Shown here: in pieces, positions 44,101-59,100 of the stretch | Numbering within the stretch: position 1 is the stretch's first letter | Layout of the letters: every line of letters starts with the position of its first letter | Source: Capra hircus | Taxonomy: Eukaryota; Chordata; Mammalia; Artiodactyla; Bovidae | Assembly: GCF_001704415.2 (NCBI RefSeq) | Contig: NC_030831.1 | Location: 42,516,134-42,580,133 of the forward strand | Length of the DNA stretch: 64,000 bases | Direction of reading: 5' to 3' | Notes under the pieces: model-generated | The model's input: only the letters and a program-made list of their open reading frames with translations | Database searches by the model: none | What the model was told of the DNA's origin: nothing | Position numbers and translations under genes: made by a program

Positions 44101-47100
44101 ATAAATTCAACAGGTTCTAACCAAATGTTCAGGCCACCTCTGTACCAAGCTAATTAATGGCTTAAAGATGGCTATACAGATTTTTCCACACCTGTGACTT
44201 TTCTGAAGCAAGGGGCTATCTTTCTTGCTAAGATCTGCCCACGCTTTCAATTTTAATTTTCAGGATTTCAAAACTCTCTCTAGTGGAATGGGCTGCTCCA
44301 GCTGATATGAGGATGCGGGTGTAGGGAAGAGAGGACTGGCATCTGAGCCCTCAGCCCACGGCTGCTCCATCTCTTTAGGTTGCTTTCTCATCAGAAAGCG
44401 ATGGGGAGAGCCTGACGGGTCTCAGGGGCCCTTGGTGGTCAGTGCCTGACATGGGGTACTTTCAGAACCATGTCTGAGGGTTGCATGGTGCTGGTTCTCA
44501 CCCTCAGCGCTTTGACCTGGGTTGGGGCAGATGGGGACAGAGCTGGGCACTGGGCAGTTTGGGATCAGCAGCAGTTGTTTGTTCCTGCTGGTTCTCACAT
44601 GAGACTCTAACATCACAGCTTAGATGTCTGGAGTGCAGTGTCGTGTGGCAGAAGAATATATAAGATACAGCTTATATATAAGATCTTAATATAAAAGATA
44701 CAGATTTCTCCCCTCAAATTTCCATCTGCCCCTTTGCCTTCTCACCCATCTCCATTAGCCAGGGATTCAGTGCCCCAGAAGCAGGGGTGATGGTAGAAAA
44801 GGGTCTCCCAGGGACTCTTCTTGGTTTTGGTGATTATGCCAGGTGGGAGCAAAGTCTGTCACCTAGAGAAGAGTTCAGTCCTCCCCAGACATGCTGGGCG
44901 GAGGGAGTGGGTGGAGAACAGGTGGGGCTTTGATACAGCCCACCTGGGGCTCTAAGCACAGGCTCATTCGAGTCACCCAAGTGAGTAGGTTGAGTTTCTT
45001 GCCCACCCATGTTTGTAGAGGAGACTCTGTACCAGATACACACGCCTACTGTCACTGTGTTAACAACGATAACCAACTCACACGGGCGTCCTGGAACTTT
45101 CCGTGTCGCCGCCAGCTATCATTTTAGCAATATTCTCTCGTGTCTTGTTTTTAAGAGGGAAAGAAAGCTTATCTGTTGCTATTTCTGCTTTTGCACCCAG
45201 ACTCATGTTTCTGTGAAAGAAAAAAGAAGAGGTCAAGGTCAGCGGTTATTCACAGATCTGCAGGTGAGATTAAAACTCCTGAAACACTCATCTCACCAAG
45301 TTTCACTGGGTCCACGATTGTCAACCCCAACCGCTCTGTCCACCTCACCTGGACATCCAGCCTCTCAGATATCCAAGGCGGCTGCAAGCACCTTCAACAC
45401 CAATCACAGGTGAGGAGGAAGAGTGTGGGGACCCAAAGAGACGTGGACCTGAGAATCTAATAGGGCTCTGAGGCACGTTAGGTTAGCCCAGTGATGTTAG
45501 TCTCCACCAGGACTCACAGAATCCATATTTTGAACAGAATATTCGCAATAAGATGTCACCTCACATCTCTCAGAAGGGCCATGATGGCCATCACTAAAGA
45601 GGCAAGAGACAGCAAGTTTCGGTGAGGATGTGGGGAGAGGGGAGCCCTGTGCACTGTTCCACTGGGATGGATTTGGTGAGGATGTGGGGAGAAGGGAGCC
45701 CTGTGCACTGTTGGTGGGAATGGAGACTGGTGTAGCCACTGTGGGAAACAGTTTGGTGATTCCTCAAAAAATTAAAAATAGAACTACTATAGGAGCAATC
45801 CCACTTCGGGGTATTTTTCTAAAGAAAATGAAAACACTAACTTGAAAACAAATCTGCCCCACCACATTCACGGCAGCATCTATAATAGTCAAGATACAGA
45901 AGCAACGCGTGCATTCAGATACATGAATAAAGAAGGTTAACACATACACACGATGGAATCTTATTCAGGAATAAAAAGAAGGAAATCTTACTCTTTGGGC
46001 CAACATGGATGAACCTTGATGGCATTAGGCTAAGTGAAATAAGTCAGATAAAGACAAATACCGTATAACCTCATTTGTGTGTGAAATCTAGAAATAAAAA
46101 CACAAAACCTGAATTCATAGATACAGAGAACGAATTGGTGGTTCTCAGAGGTGGTGGTGGTGGTGGTGGTAAATGAAATGGATTATTTCATTTCAGGAAT
46201 GAAAGGAAGTTAAAGGGAATGAATTTTCAGTTATAACATAATTAAGTCCTGGTTACATAATGAACAGCATGGTGACTATTTTTAATAAAACTCCATTGCA
46301 TATTTGAAAGTTGCTAAGAGTAGATCTTAGAGGTTCTCATCACAGGAGAAAATGGTTGGTAACCACGTGGTGAGTGTTCGCTAGACGCTGTGGTGCCCAT
46401 TTTGAAAAGTACATAAATATCAAATCACCATGTTGCTCCCTTGCAACTAGAACAATGCCACATGTCCATTCTCTCGATTAAAAACAGAATGTTCAATCAA
46501 AAATTGGTTTTTAATTTTGGGGGGTGGCTCTTCAAAGGAAGGGCATTTTTGCCAACACTGAATTCCATGTGGGGAGTTTGGGACATTTAAAAGGAGAAAA
46601 TAAGATTAAAGAAGGAGGTCTTTAAAGTCTCAGCAGCCCTCTCCCTCTCCAAAATCTTTCTTTACTATGTCCCTGTGAATTCAGATTCCAGAAGGCTTTC
46701 TTCCTTACCTATCATGGTTCTCTCTTAATTCCAGCCAAGAAGCTGGTATTGTGCACCCAACAAGCCTACCCCACACCTGCCTGGAATCCTGAGAGAAACA
46801 AAGCTCATCAGCCAAGGTGCTGGGTCAGGCCCCCAAACAGCCCCACAGACACGTCGGGCTTTCGGATGCGAGAACTTTTCCCGATAAGCGATGTGGTGGC
46901 CACAGGCTGGCCAGAGGCTCATGTTGGGGGTGGGGGGAGGGTAGGAATATCCCTGCTCTCCCCGTCTGGGCCTGCCCAAGGGGCTCCCCCAGCTCAGGCT
47001 TAGAGAAAAGAGCCACAGGGGCTGCCCAGTGCTCGGGCCGGCAAGGGAGACTCGGGGTTCCAGGGGCTACAGGTCCTGTGTTATAAGACCAAACCCCAAG

Positions 47101-50100
47101 CTCAGGGAAATCTCACACTTCACCCGACTCAGTTTCATTCTATGAGTCATGACTCTATTTATTTTCTCTCCACCTCTCTCTTTTACTCACTGACCTCACT
47201 GTCAGAGGCTTTAGAGCTAAAGTTAGTAGAAAAAGGAAAATTGAGACGTTCTCGCTGGGCCAATGAGTCTCAGGCAAATCATTGTTTAATAACACACAAA
47301 AACATTAGCTGTGGCATTGAATGGATATTACTCGAGAACTAACATAAACCCAGATCCACGTTAATCTGAGGTTTCTAACCTCCCATGCCCCCCACCCCCA
47401 CCCCAAGTTCAGGTTGGGGAAAAGGGGGATATTATGCACGGAAATCCAGTAACTACCTCTGAATACTCCATGAAAAAACAACAGAGAAGCTACTATTGGG
47501 GTCCTTGAGTTCGTGTATCATTTTCTGCTTACTGGGAGGGCTGATGGTCCATAAAGAATTTGAGTTTCCTTCCAGTTCTGCGACTGTTATGTCTTCTTTT
47601 TCATAATTTTCCAGAAATTGCATAGCACCCTGTGTGCACACAAACACAGCTGCATAAATAGACCACACCCCCGAGGACATGCAAGAAGGTGACTACCCTT
47701 CCCTCTCCCTGGCTGTGCAGAGGGATTTTCATCCCAACGCGCTGTCTGGGCTGTTCTGGCGCTAAGAGCTCCAGTCACATCACCAGACCCCAGTGGTGGT
47801 GCTGCTACTCCCACGCGTACGGGTGCTGGGTCGAGTCAGTCGTGCCCAGCTCTTTGCGACCCTATGGGCTGTAGCCCGCCAGCCCCTCTGTCCATGGGTT
47901 CTCCAGGCAAGAATACTGGAGTGGGTTGCCATGCCCTCCTCCAGGGGATCTTCCTGATCCAGCGATTGAACCCACGTCTCTTACATGTCCTGCACTGTTG
48001 TGGCGGGGGCGGGGGAGGGAGGTTCTTTACCACTAGTGCCACCTGGGAAGGCCCCCTCCCCACAAGGCCAAGGAATCACTCCAATCAAACAGTACAGAAA
48101 AATCAGATGATTTAGTGTCATCTTTTCCTTCCCACTAAAAATAAGAAATGTATCAACTATTGGGGAACATTCCTCTCATAAGAGAGACAAGTTTAATCCA
48201 CCCTGGACATCTGGGCCCTTCCTCACAGCTGTGTATTCCTCAAGACTAGCGTGGACAGCGGGCATTACAGGCCAATCATTCTACAATGGGGAAAAGCATC
48301 TGTTTGCCTAATCACTGTACTTAAATTAAAAGTATCATTTGTAAAGCCGATTTCAACCACGAAGAGTCATACTGTCATAGTATTAAAAGCATGGAATGCA
48401 GAGAGAAGGATGACATCAGCCTCAATTCCACCACCAGAACTTGATTCCCGTTTTATACAGTTGAGGATGCATGTCTTAATTTTTAAAATCAATTTTAAAA
48501 TAATGGCATCCTTTTAAATCTCTTTCATTTTGAGAAATTTTCATGCCATGAAATCATCTTCATAATTATCATCTTATTAGAAAGGAAGTTGCTTGGAAAA
48601 TCTGCCATAATTGATTCATTCAGTCCTACTTGTTGAATCCCCAAGCTGCCTAGTTCTTATGAATGGGGAGGATGCTGTCACAAGCAGGTACCTGCCTGGG
48701 GCTTCTCCCATATTCTGAATGACTTCTTTAGGATAGACTCCTGCAGGAGACCTCCCAGTCAAAGGGATAAATATGTACCACGATTTAAAAACTTTAGAGA
48801 TTTGAAAAGGATCAGCACCTGTTGTGTTTAACATGAAGATTCTCTGAATTAGAATTATGTTCATTATCACTTATGTCCAATAATACAGACACCACATCTT
48901 AGATGATCAAAGTGGCCAGTGGCCAGGAACCTGCAGTGTAACAACTGATCATCCCTGGGAAGTCCTGCCCTCCAGCTCAGGTTGTGGCCAAGTGGTGAGT
49001 AAGGTGACGACAGTCAGCTGGCCAAGGTGACAGCTGTTCACAGAGACCAGCTCCACGCAGCTACTTACAGTGTCCTTAGAAAAAGCTTTAATGAATTTAT
49101 TAAACATTGGCTGGTCCATAACTTTCAGCTGGCTTTGCTGGGCACTCATTGTGAAAATAGGCTGGAAAACAAAGACACACGGGACGGTTAATATTTGAAA
49201 TTCCTTCTGTGCATCCTGGGTTCTGAGAACAATATTAGACCATGTATTACCCACAGCCAGTGCAGAGCTCTCTCTTCCCTGTCTCCTGTACCTTAGCTCA
49301 CATATTTGCAGAACTGTCAATATTCAGACAGGAGATGCGGATCCACAGAACCTCAGTAAGTCATCCGGTGGTCAGGGAGAGGGCTGCGCTCGACAAGGAC
49401 CCACAGAGGGGAGAGGGATTGGAGACCCAGAGGGAGGCATGGTTACCTGGTACCCGCCCAGGGTGATTGTGACTGAGACATCCAGGGGCTGGTTGATAAC
49501 CCCAGCGACGGATTTGACCAGAGACATGAAGAGTAGCGGGAACCAGACGATGCAGATGAGCAGCACGATGATCATGCCCCCCATCCCGTACTTGACCACC
49601 TTCTTCTTCTTCTGCCCCCGGGGCTGCGGGTACCTCTGCAACAGGAGGGTGGCACGCTCAGGTGGTGTCCCCAGGAGGGGCGGGCACTATGACCACAAAG
49701 TCTGCCCGGGACTGCGTCCTGAATCTGTTCAGAATGCACCCAGTCCCAGCCCTGGAACAAGGGAGGCAGCAATGCTGGGCTGTGAGGAGCCTGCTCTGTG
49801 ACCCCCATAGGGTCCACTGGGGCCTGAGTGGTTTTTTCCTTAAAAGGACTCTGTGGGTTTGCTGGGGGCAGACCTGTGGACCAAGGGACCAAAGCGTCTG
49901 CTGAATAAACCCCTGGTTTTAAGGGATCAAGTGGGAGAAAGACATTTTACGTTAAATTCCTGAATATTTGAAGCTGTGCCTTTCAAGGGGCTCCTCCCCA
50001 CCTTGGCGGGTGGAAAACATTTTAACTTTGCTTGTAACACATGTTGTCAGGACCACACTGTCCAGGCTGGAATCACCTCCATTTGCTGCATCACGGGCTC

Positions 50101-53100
50101 CCCAGCCCGGAGCTCAGCCTGCAGGCGAGTGGAGGGCTCAGCTCTGCTATGTGTCCTGGAGGCTGCTTGGGTCTACACACCTGTTCCATACTTAGACGCT
50201 GCTTCTGTGGGACCTGTCTCCTTTCAGGGGTACTCTGGAGGCTGGACTACACACATATGGTAAACTTTTGAAAAATCCCTTGAATAATCATGCTGTTGTT
50301 CAGTTGCTAAGTCATGTCCGATTCTTTGCAACCCCCATGGACTGCAACACACCAGGCTTCCCTGTCCTTCATCATCTTCCAGAGTCTGCCCAAGTTCGTG
50401 TCCATTGGGTTGATGATGCTATTCAACCATCTCATCCTCTGTTGCCCTCTTCACTTTCTGCCTTCCGTCTTTCCCAGCATCAGGGTCTTTTCCAGTGAGT
50501 CAACTGTTCGCATCAAGTGGCCAAAGTATTGGAGCTTCGGCTTCAGCATCAGTCCTTCCAGTGAGTATTCAGGGTTGATTTCCTTTCGGATTGATGGAAT
50601 CATAATTCCATCCACATCTAAACCTTAAAATCCAGCCTAGCAGAATGAGCAGATATTTTCACTTTGATTTCCTTTGCACAAAGAGGTTGCCTCCTCTGTC
50701 CCTCATCGAAGAGTGACTCAGAGGGTGAACCTGAGTCTCAGACACCTGGACCACTTTCTCTCCAGCACATCTCACCCCCTCCTTCTCCCAGATGAGCCAT
50801 TTCAGAATGACTGTGTGGTCCAGCACTGTGTCACCTCTTCTCACAACAACACAATAAGCATCTGCCAGAAAAAGAATCATCTGGAGGCTCTTCTTGCTAT
50901 GGCAGCGGCAGGTCCAGATTCCTAACTCCAGCAGGATGAAGTCAAGGGGGTGTTCATAGGTCCCGGTGGGTTCTGCCTCATTTATTGGGCCACAAAACTT
51001 GCAGAAGTTCTTATCAATCTTATAATCGGCCTGTATCTAAAAGACACAAATACGGCTGAGGCACTGCTATTGGCTTACTTTTTCCGACTCCCGCCAACAC
51101 TTGAGGATGAAGATGTGAGCATAGATGTCCTCCACGCAAATCCAGCTGGACAGGCTCAGGGTCGTGTCTGTCCACACCCAGTCCATCACAGCCCTCAGCT
51201 CCGTCAGGAAAGGGACAAGGCGGAACCTGTAGAAACCAAGTCTTGTTAGAAGGACAGCTGTGGGCTGCCCCATCACTGGACAATTTTGCAGGCTCATGAA
51301 GGTCCTGACTGTCAGCCCTGACAACTCAGAAAAATTCTCAAGGTCACTGTTACTGTAAAAATTCAACATGGAATACAACTGCTTTTCATTATCAGTCCAT
51401 TAAGGAATGGTATTTGCCCTTTCTTTCTTTTTTGGCTGATGGTCTTAAAAAACTGGAATTCCTTTTATAAATACATTTGAAAGTGTCTTCAATTTCTTTC
51501 ATTAAGACCCCTTCGTACAAATCTTAAACTTCTTTGGCTAAATTTAGCTTGGAGTATTTTATTATTTTTGATGCTCTTGTGAATGGGAGTGTGCTGTGTG
51601 CTCAGCTGCTCAGTCGTGTCTGACTCGTTGCAATCCTGTGGACTGAAGCTCGCCAGGTTCCTCTGTCCAGGCACGAACACTGGAGTGGGTTGCCCTGCAC
51701 TCCTCCAGGGGATCTTCCCAACCCAGGGATCGAACCCATGTCTCTTACATCTCACACTGGGGGGCGAATTCTTTACCACTAGCTCCACCTGGGAAGGCTC
51801 CCCTCCTGCCATGGCCACAGAATCACTCCCATCCCTGGCGGCTCAGATGGTAAACAATCTGCCTTCTGCTGCCCCCATACTCCTACTGCCCCCCGGCCCC
51901 CCACACTCTGCGCGTGGCCAGGATGGCATCGAGCACCCTCACCCCTGGAACAGGAAGAGGTTGACGTAGTTGTAGCTCTTGGTGAGGAAGTTGCCGAGGA
52001 CCCGAGTTGGGTAGCCGCAGCGGATCTGGTAGGCGGACAGCCCGAAGTACACACACTTGACGAAGTACCACAGCTGTGCGACCAGGTTCTGGCTGAACTT
52101 CCTGGGTGAGAAAACAGAAAAGTACAGGGTGGGATGCTCTTCTGGTACAGAAGGACACAAGTTTAGGGTGAGAGAGAAAAGCCTCATCTTCCCTCTGGCT
52201 TCTAAAGGCAGGTCCTTATCACAGACGTCTCAGCCGCATTCGGTTGGCAGGAGTCATTCCTAAGCTAATGACATCCTCCACAGCTGGGAGGGCAGTGTGG
52301 TCACCCGAAGAATGCCCCCAGACCCCACCCGAAGATGGGCACGTCCTCACCCCCGGAACCTGGGAATGCGTGATCTTCCCCGGCCAAGAGGACTTGACAG
52401 ACATGCTAGGCTTGGGGACCTGGAGGTTGGGAAGAAGTGTAGCTGCCCAGGGGGCCCCACAAGCAGGCCTTAGACGGACAGCCTCGCTCGGCTGTGGGCA
52501 GGAGGAGACGCGGCAGGGAAGAGACGCAGGGTTTGCAGGAGGAGGAGGAGACCCTGGGCATCTCTGGAAGCTAGAAGAGGGCAAAAGATGGATTCTCCGG
52601 GGACTCTCCAGAAAGGACCGTCACCCCGCCCACATCGTAATTTCAGTCCAGTGAGGCCTGGGTCTGCCCCCTGGCCTGCAGAGCTGTAAGACAATGCACT
52701 TGCATTGTGTTAAACCCTGACTTTGCAGTGGTACTGATTAACCCCTATCCTCTCCTTCCCTACGGGCTTATCCTTACAAAACATTTCCTTCCCCTACGGG
52801 TTGCAGGAAAGTGGCCCCACAGCTCCAGTTCCCAAGGCCTCACCTCTCGGTCACGCCAGGCAGGATGAAGAACATCCAGAAGTGAATCCCAAACACCAGG
52901 ATGACCTGGAAGATGACCTTTCCCAGGACAGTCTTCCTGAGGTAGAGCGCCCGGTCCACCACCATAGTCCCGAACTGAATGAGCACCATCACCAGGAAGG
53001 GCCCTGGCACCTGGTCCTCGGACAGTGAGGACGTGATGTCGGCTGCAGCCGAGTGTTTCTGGGGAGGAGACCGCAGGCTCAGGCCTGGATGCACCCGCAG

Positions 53101-56100
53101 GACAGCATCGCTCATCCCCGCGGTGCGGTGGCCTTGGTTCCCCACCTACCCCGAAGGCCCAGAAGCCGAAGACAATGATGACGAAGTCCACGGTGTCCGC
53201 CAGGAACATAAGCACGTACACGTCGGTGACGGCGCTGTAGTCGGGGTGGATGAGGTCGTAGAAGAACTGCCTGATGGGCACGTAGAGCTGCAGGGTCCTA
53301 TGGGACAGACGCCCAGTGTGGGGTGGGTGGGAATGCAGGACCCGCCAGAGATCCCATCACTGTGCCCTCTGCTGCCCTCCCGCACAGCTCGCCCTCCCCT
53401 GCTCTGGCCTCAGGACACTTCGCTGGGGCAGGGCCCCCTGCTCTGACACAGACTCTGCGCAAGTTCAAGGCTTCTCTCCTGAAGCATAACGGAGTGGTAG
53501 CCTGGGAAACGAGGGGCTGGTTTGTGCCCTGATTCAGTTACTCTCCACCTGTGAGACTTGGATCCTGTTACTGAGCCCTGTGTGCTTTCATCTCCTCTTC
53601 TGCAAAAGGTGTAACGAGACCCGAGGGCCTGGGCTGCGGTGAGAGTGACAGGACCCCCTGGTCCTGCTGGGCCCCGGTAGAAGCTGGGAGCCCAGCTTCT
53701 CCCCTTTCCGCCCTCGTCCCCGGGGCTAGGCATCATCCTGGGCTCTGGGGCTCAGCTTCCTTCATCCCTGTGCTTCCACTCTGGCTGTGTGCCAAGCCTC
53801 TGCCCCTTCTCTTCATGGTTCACAACTCAAGACCATGTCCAGGTGAGCACAGCCCTTGGTCTCAGAGCTCAGGCTCAGGGCCAGCCTTGAGGCACCGGCC
53901 CTGTTTTCACTCCCGTCTGCTGCTGGTCTGCCTCCCTGATACCTGGGAGGGGGGCCCTGTGACCTTGGCTGGTGACCTTGGGCTGCATGAAGGACAAACC
54001 ACTTCTTGAGTGCACCTCAGTTTCCCTCTAGAGGGTGAGCATATCTCCGAGAACCTTCCAATTTGACTTCACTGCCTGTCTGGTTGGACTCATTCGTGTG
54101 CCTGGAATTATATACTGTGGGCTAGTGTGTTTAGAAGTGCAATGGATATAAAAACGAATCATCCTGTTGGAAAGTGAATCTTGAAAGCAATATCACGGTG
54201 GGGCATTTTTCTCTGCCTGAAGCTGATGACACTTTTGATGGGAGAGGTCACTTCTCAAGCAGGTTGCCTTTGGCTGATGCTGAGGAGGTGCCCCCAGCCC
54301 CCAGGTATCCTCACGCACTCACTCACTTCTTTATGGTAAAGGCCTTTGCTTTGATTAAGTGTTCCTGCAGCTTCTCCATGTAAAGTTCCCGTCTGCTCTT
54401 CTGCTTGACGCTCACGACGCTGCTTCCTTTCTGGCTGCTGTTCCGGGTGCTCGTGCTGCCTGGAGACAAGAAGGAACCGAGGCGGGCCCTGAGTTGTGTG
54501 TCAGAAGACTGCCACCTCCACGGCAGAGGGACAGTTGGAGGCTGGTTAGAGGGTAAGATGCACAGATGCCTGTAAGAACAGCAGCGGAGAACTTGGGATC
54601 TGTAGCCCCTACTCTGGTTCCACAGCCAAAGGCGTCCGTGGGCTTTCACACCCACCTGGCTCCTTAGGGTGGCTGTGGGACCTCTGTCCCAGGAAGAATT
54701 AGACTGGGGAGCAGTTTTTTTCCTGCTCAATGGGGTCCCAGGTTCTGGTTGTGGGTTTTCTAGCCTAGGTCCAGGACCATGCCTTTTTTCAGGACCAAAT
54801 TTCTCTAACTATAAAACCAATATAAGATGGCCTGCCAGTGTTGGCCAGAAAAAAGATGAATACAGAGGGTCTGGAGAGCTGCAGACAGGAGCGCTGTCAA
54901 TACAACAGCGCAGTTACCCCAAGAGGGGCGACGTAACGCACATGTACTTTCCTGTCACTGGCTGTTCAGTAAGAGAGTAGTAACTAATGTAGGAAATAAC
55001 TAGGTGGTTTGGCATAAAGTTCCTATTGATCAAATAGAAGTGCACTTTCAAAATAAATCGTGATGTACAGCACTCTGGGCACACCCGGCAGAATCTCTGG
55101 GTATGACTGCCAACTACCCTGTGTCCGACACTCACTAGGTATGAGACAGCGTGCTGGTCACTTTTCACCAACACGTGAAATCTCTGTGCTAGGCGGGGGT
55201 TGGGGAATTCAGACAGACATCCTAGACAGGGTTGTGAGTGCCCCAGGCTATACACACAGCTCAGCCAGGATTTGAACTTGGTCTCGTTACAAAGTACATT
55301 CATTTCACATCACAGTATCTGCTGCCTTGACAGCACCCAGCTCCCTTGCCCCTGATCCCTGGCACCAGGGAGTAACTCTACTCAGGGGTCCTTACAGTGA
55401 CACCGTGCGGCAATACCTCTCTTGGACCTATTCGAGGAAAAGCTGGACTCCTGTGATGTCTGGGAGCCGCTGCTGGAGCGCTTCCTCCGGACGGCAGCCG
55501 GCTGCTCTGGGAAGGTCACGTGCACCGACTCCACGGATGCAGCCAGGTTGATAGACTTGAGCGAGTCGGAGGAGGCCCTCCTACCATGGCCGAGGGACAG
55601 CTCGTCATCCGAGTCCACCTTGTCCGAGCCGCTGTCCACGATGTCGTCTTCATCCCAGAGGCCGTGACACTGAGGAGGCAGGAAAGGGACAGCTCAGCCC
55701 GCTGTCCAGACAGAGGCTGGGACTCGGCCCCGTGACATCCAGGCCACCAGCGTGTCCCTCAGGATAGGAAACCACACGTCAAACAGGGCGACTGCAGCCA
55801 ATGACACTGCTGGACAGTGGAGACTGCTAGGAGAGCACGACCTAAGTGTTCCCACCAAACACCGACCAACAGGCAGGCGAGGAAGTGGTGGATGTGTCAA
55901 CGAACCAGACGGGGGTCCTCTCACCATATATACGCTTATCAAATCACCACATATACACTTCTGATACCTTACAATTTCACTGGCCAATTATACATCAACA
56001 AAGGATCCTTCAGTTAAAGCTATGGTTTTTCCAGTAGTCATGTACGGATATAAGAAGGCTGAGTGTCAAAGAATTGACACTTTCAAACTGCGTTGCTGGA

Positions 56101-59100
56101 AAAGATTCTTGAGGGTTCCTTGGACAACAAGGAGATCAAACCAGTCAATCCTAAAGGATATCAACTCTGAATATTCATCAGAAGGATTGATGCTGAAGCT
56201 GAAACTCCAATACTCTGGCCACCTGATGGGAAGATCCAATTCATTAGAAAAGACCCTGATGCTGGGAAAGATTGAGGGCAAGAAGAGAAGAAGGTGACAG
56301 ATGAGATGGTTTGATGGCATCACTGACTCAATGGACATGAATCTGAGCAAACTCCAGGAGATAGTGAAGGACAGGGGAGCCTGGTGTGCTGTAGTCCATG
56401 GGGTCACAAAGCGTTGGACATGACTTAGCAACTGAACAACACTACATCAACAATGCTGAAATTTAAAAAAAAGATTAGAAAACCAAAGCAAGGTCAGCTT
56501 CCTTAGGAAAGCTTATTATCTACCTATATGTACTTTTGCAAACTCATCACACCCCAATAACTCAGGAAAGACCCCCCCACCCTGCAAATGGAGGGCTAGG
56601 GACTGGCAGTTTGCAAGGTGACAGAAAGCAGAGGGAAGATCTTGGTCACAGTCCACATAGATAAAAGCCTGTGTGAAACAGCCCAGCAAGTAGGATAGAG
56701 GTCAAACACACATGTACATGTATGTGAGTGTGCATGTATGTGTGTGTTGCAGCCTGGCGGAGCAGAGACCAGAACCTGTCCCATGTCTTGAGGGTGCAGC
56801 AAACTGCGCCCTCGTGATTGTCCTGGTAAGCATGCTGAATGGACGTTCTTGAGGCGGGACGTGCTCTCTGCTCCACTTCACTGCATACTGCTGCGTCCTT
56901 CCCCATGAAAATAAAGCAAGATGTTCCTGATCAATAGCAGAGCCTTCGCTAATCAAACTCCCCAGTATAGCTATTCCCTAATGATCTCATGTGACTTTTG
57001 CCAATAAAAGTGTGGGCTGAAAGGAGCCATTTTGTCTTTCTGTCATGGAGAGCAAGAGGGCCCCCCGACTCCTCACTTGCCAAATTATATGTGTCTGTCT
57101 TCATTACACGCTCACCCCTGTTTCAGGTCTTTCTCACCCCGCTGTGCTGGGCGTGGCATGTGTGTGCCTTAACTTAGGCCCAGCTTGTTCTGAAAAGGAA
57201 CTAACGAAGATACTACTTGATAAAATGAATGTAAGATATGTTATATCAGTACAAGGAGACACAGTTAAAACAAGAGGGGGAAAGTGAGATTCTGACCATA
57301 GGCACATCAATACATCCAAGGCATGCTGTATGACAATCTCTAACGTGTAGACTTGAGTGGCATATCACAAGTTCAGCTTATATTTCACAGTGTCTGAGAC
57401 AAGGAACCCCACAGGTGCTCAGCAGGATGACAGGAGGTGCAGATCTCAAGAAGGTTACCCTGCAGACCCGTCTTCCCAGAGCAATGCCGGTATGGCTTTC
57501 TCAGAAGCAGCCTCTCTGGGAGCACAGCCTAGGATCCCCAGGCCCATGGATTGGGCAGTCTCTCACTAAACCAGTGGTTTCAGAGCAAAAACTATGAGAA
57601 AAGCAATGCTTCTAAAAGGGTGTGGGCCAAGGTCAGGCTGGAGAGGAGACCCCCAAATTCTAGCTCCCCAATGATCTGCCTTCAACTCAGGCAAGACTTG
57701 ATTTAGTGGTAAGAACCACACATCCTTCAGGCAATTTCCACAAACATGGGATAATCAGGGTGCCTTCATCCCAGGGTGGGCAAGAACCTGCCTGCCAATA
57801 TAGGAGACATAAGAGGTGTGGGTTAGATCCTTGGGTCAGGAAGGAGGGATTGGCAACCTACTGCAGTATTCTTGACTGGAGAATCCCATGGACAGAGAAG
57901 CCTGGCGGGTTATAGGCCATAGGGTCGCAGAAGAGTCAGACATTACTAAAGCAACTTAGCACGTACGCATGCATCCCAGAGTAGAAATAGGGGGAAATTT
58001 CCCCTGATTGATCACAAACTCCATTATTGAGTACACAGTGTTGAGAAAACAAATGAAATGAACAAAACTGTTAACAAAGAAAACAAGAGCACACAGATAG
58101 ACCTCGCCCGTGGCCCCCCAGCCCCTCGCGATCCCAGCGCCGGGTTCTTAGAAATATCCCGGGGTGATGGGTGGGCAGTACCTTTAGGATGGAGCGGTGG
58201 AAGAAGAGTGCCAGCAGCTGGATGAGGTCGTAGAGCACGTAGGCGTCCTTCTTCTCCACCCCGATGATGTTGGGTGGGTGGTAAGGCTTGTCCTTGTTCA
58301 GTTCCACATTCTTGTTCCAGGGGAAGAACCCAAATTGGAAGAAGTACTTGACCACAATGGCCACCTGCACAGATGGGAGAAAATAGAATAAACGACGCCC
58401 TTTAAGCATAGTTCTAGACGAGGAACAGCGATACAAAAATTAAGGGAAAAAGTCTCAGTTTTGGTGCTGGGAATGCACACAGCATGTGGAATAACGAATT
58501 CTCCTTCCACAGACACTGACTTCAGGACAAGGCCAGAACCACACCTCCAGGGCCTGTGACTACAGACATATCGGGGCCATGGAGGTTATTCCTGACTTGG
58601 CTCAAATGACTTCTGCTATTGTCAGGGAGTGGGCTAGTTTCTGGGATTCCCAGGTGGCACCAGTGATAAAGAACCCACTTGCCAGTGCAAGAGAAATAAG
58701 AGACGTGGGTTTGATCCCTGGGTCGGGAAGGTCCCCTGGAGAAGGGATTGGCAACCCATTTCAGTATTCTTGCCTGGAGAATTCCATGGACAGAGGAGCC
58801 TGGAAGGTTACAGTCTATAATGTCGCAGAGTTAGACATGACTGAAGTGACTTAGCACGCATGCAGGGGCTAGTTTGTGCTGATTCAATTAGATACTTATA
58901 TAAATATTCAGCTATTAAATGAGGTCACTAGAACAAATGTGAACAGCAGGATCTTTATTCTGCAAGTATGGCTTTAGTTTGTAATCTTTAGGAGAAAACT
59001 GCACAGGCATTATAGACAATTTCCACTTTATTCTGCTCTCTTTCCTCTCAGCATTTTATTGCTCACTCTAAGTTCTCCTCAAGAAGAAATAAAAGCAAAT

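Noticed and set aside
52760..53281. 173-codon minus-strand frame starting MPIRQFFYDL
   Set aside because: Only its first part is PIEZO2 exon 53297-53150; the rest is read-through of the 91-nt intron and the next exon in the wrong frame.
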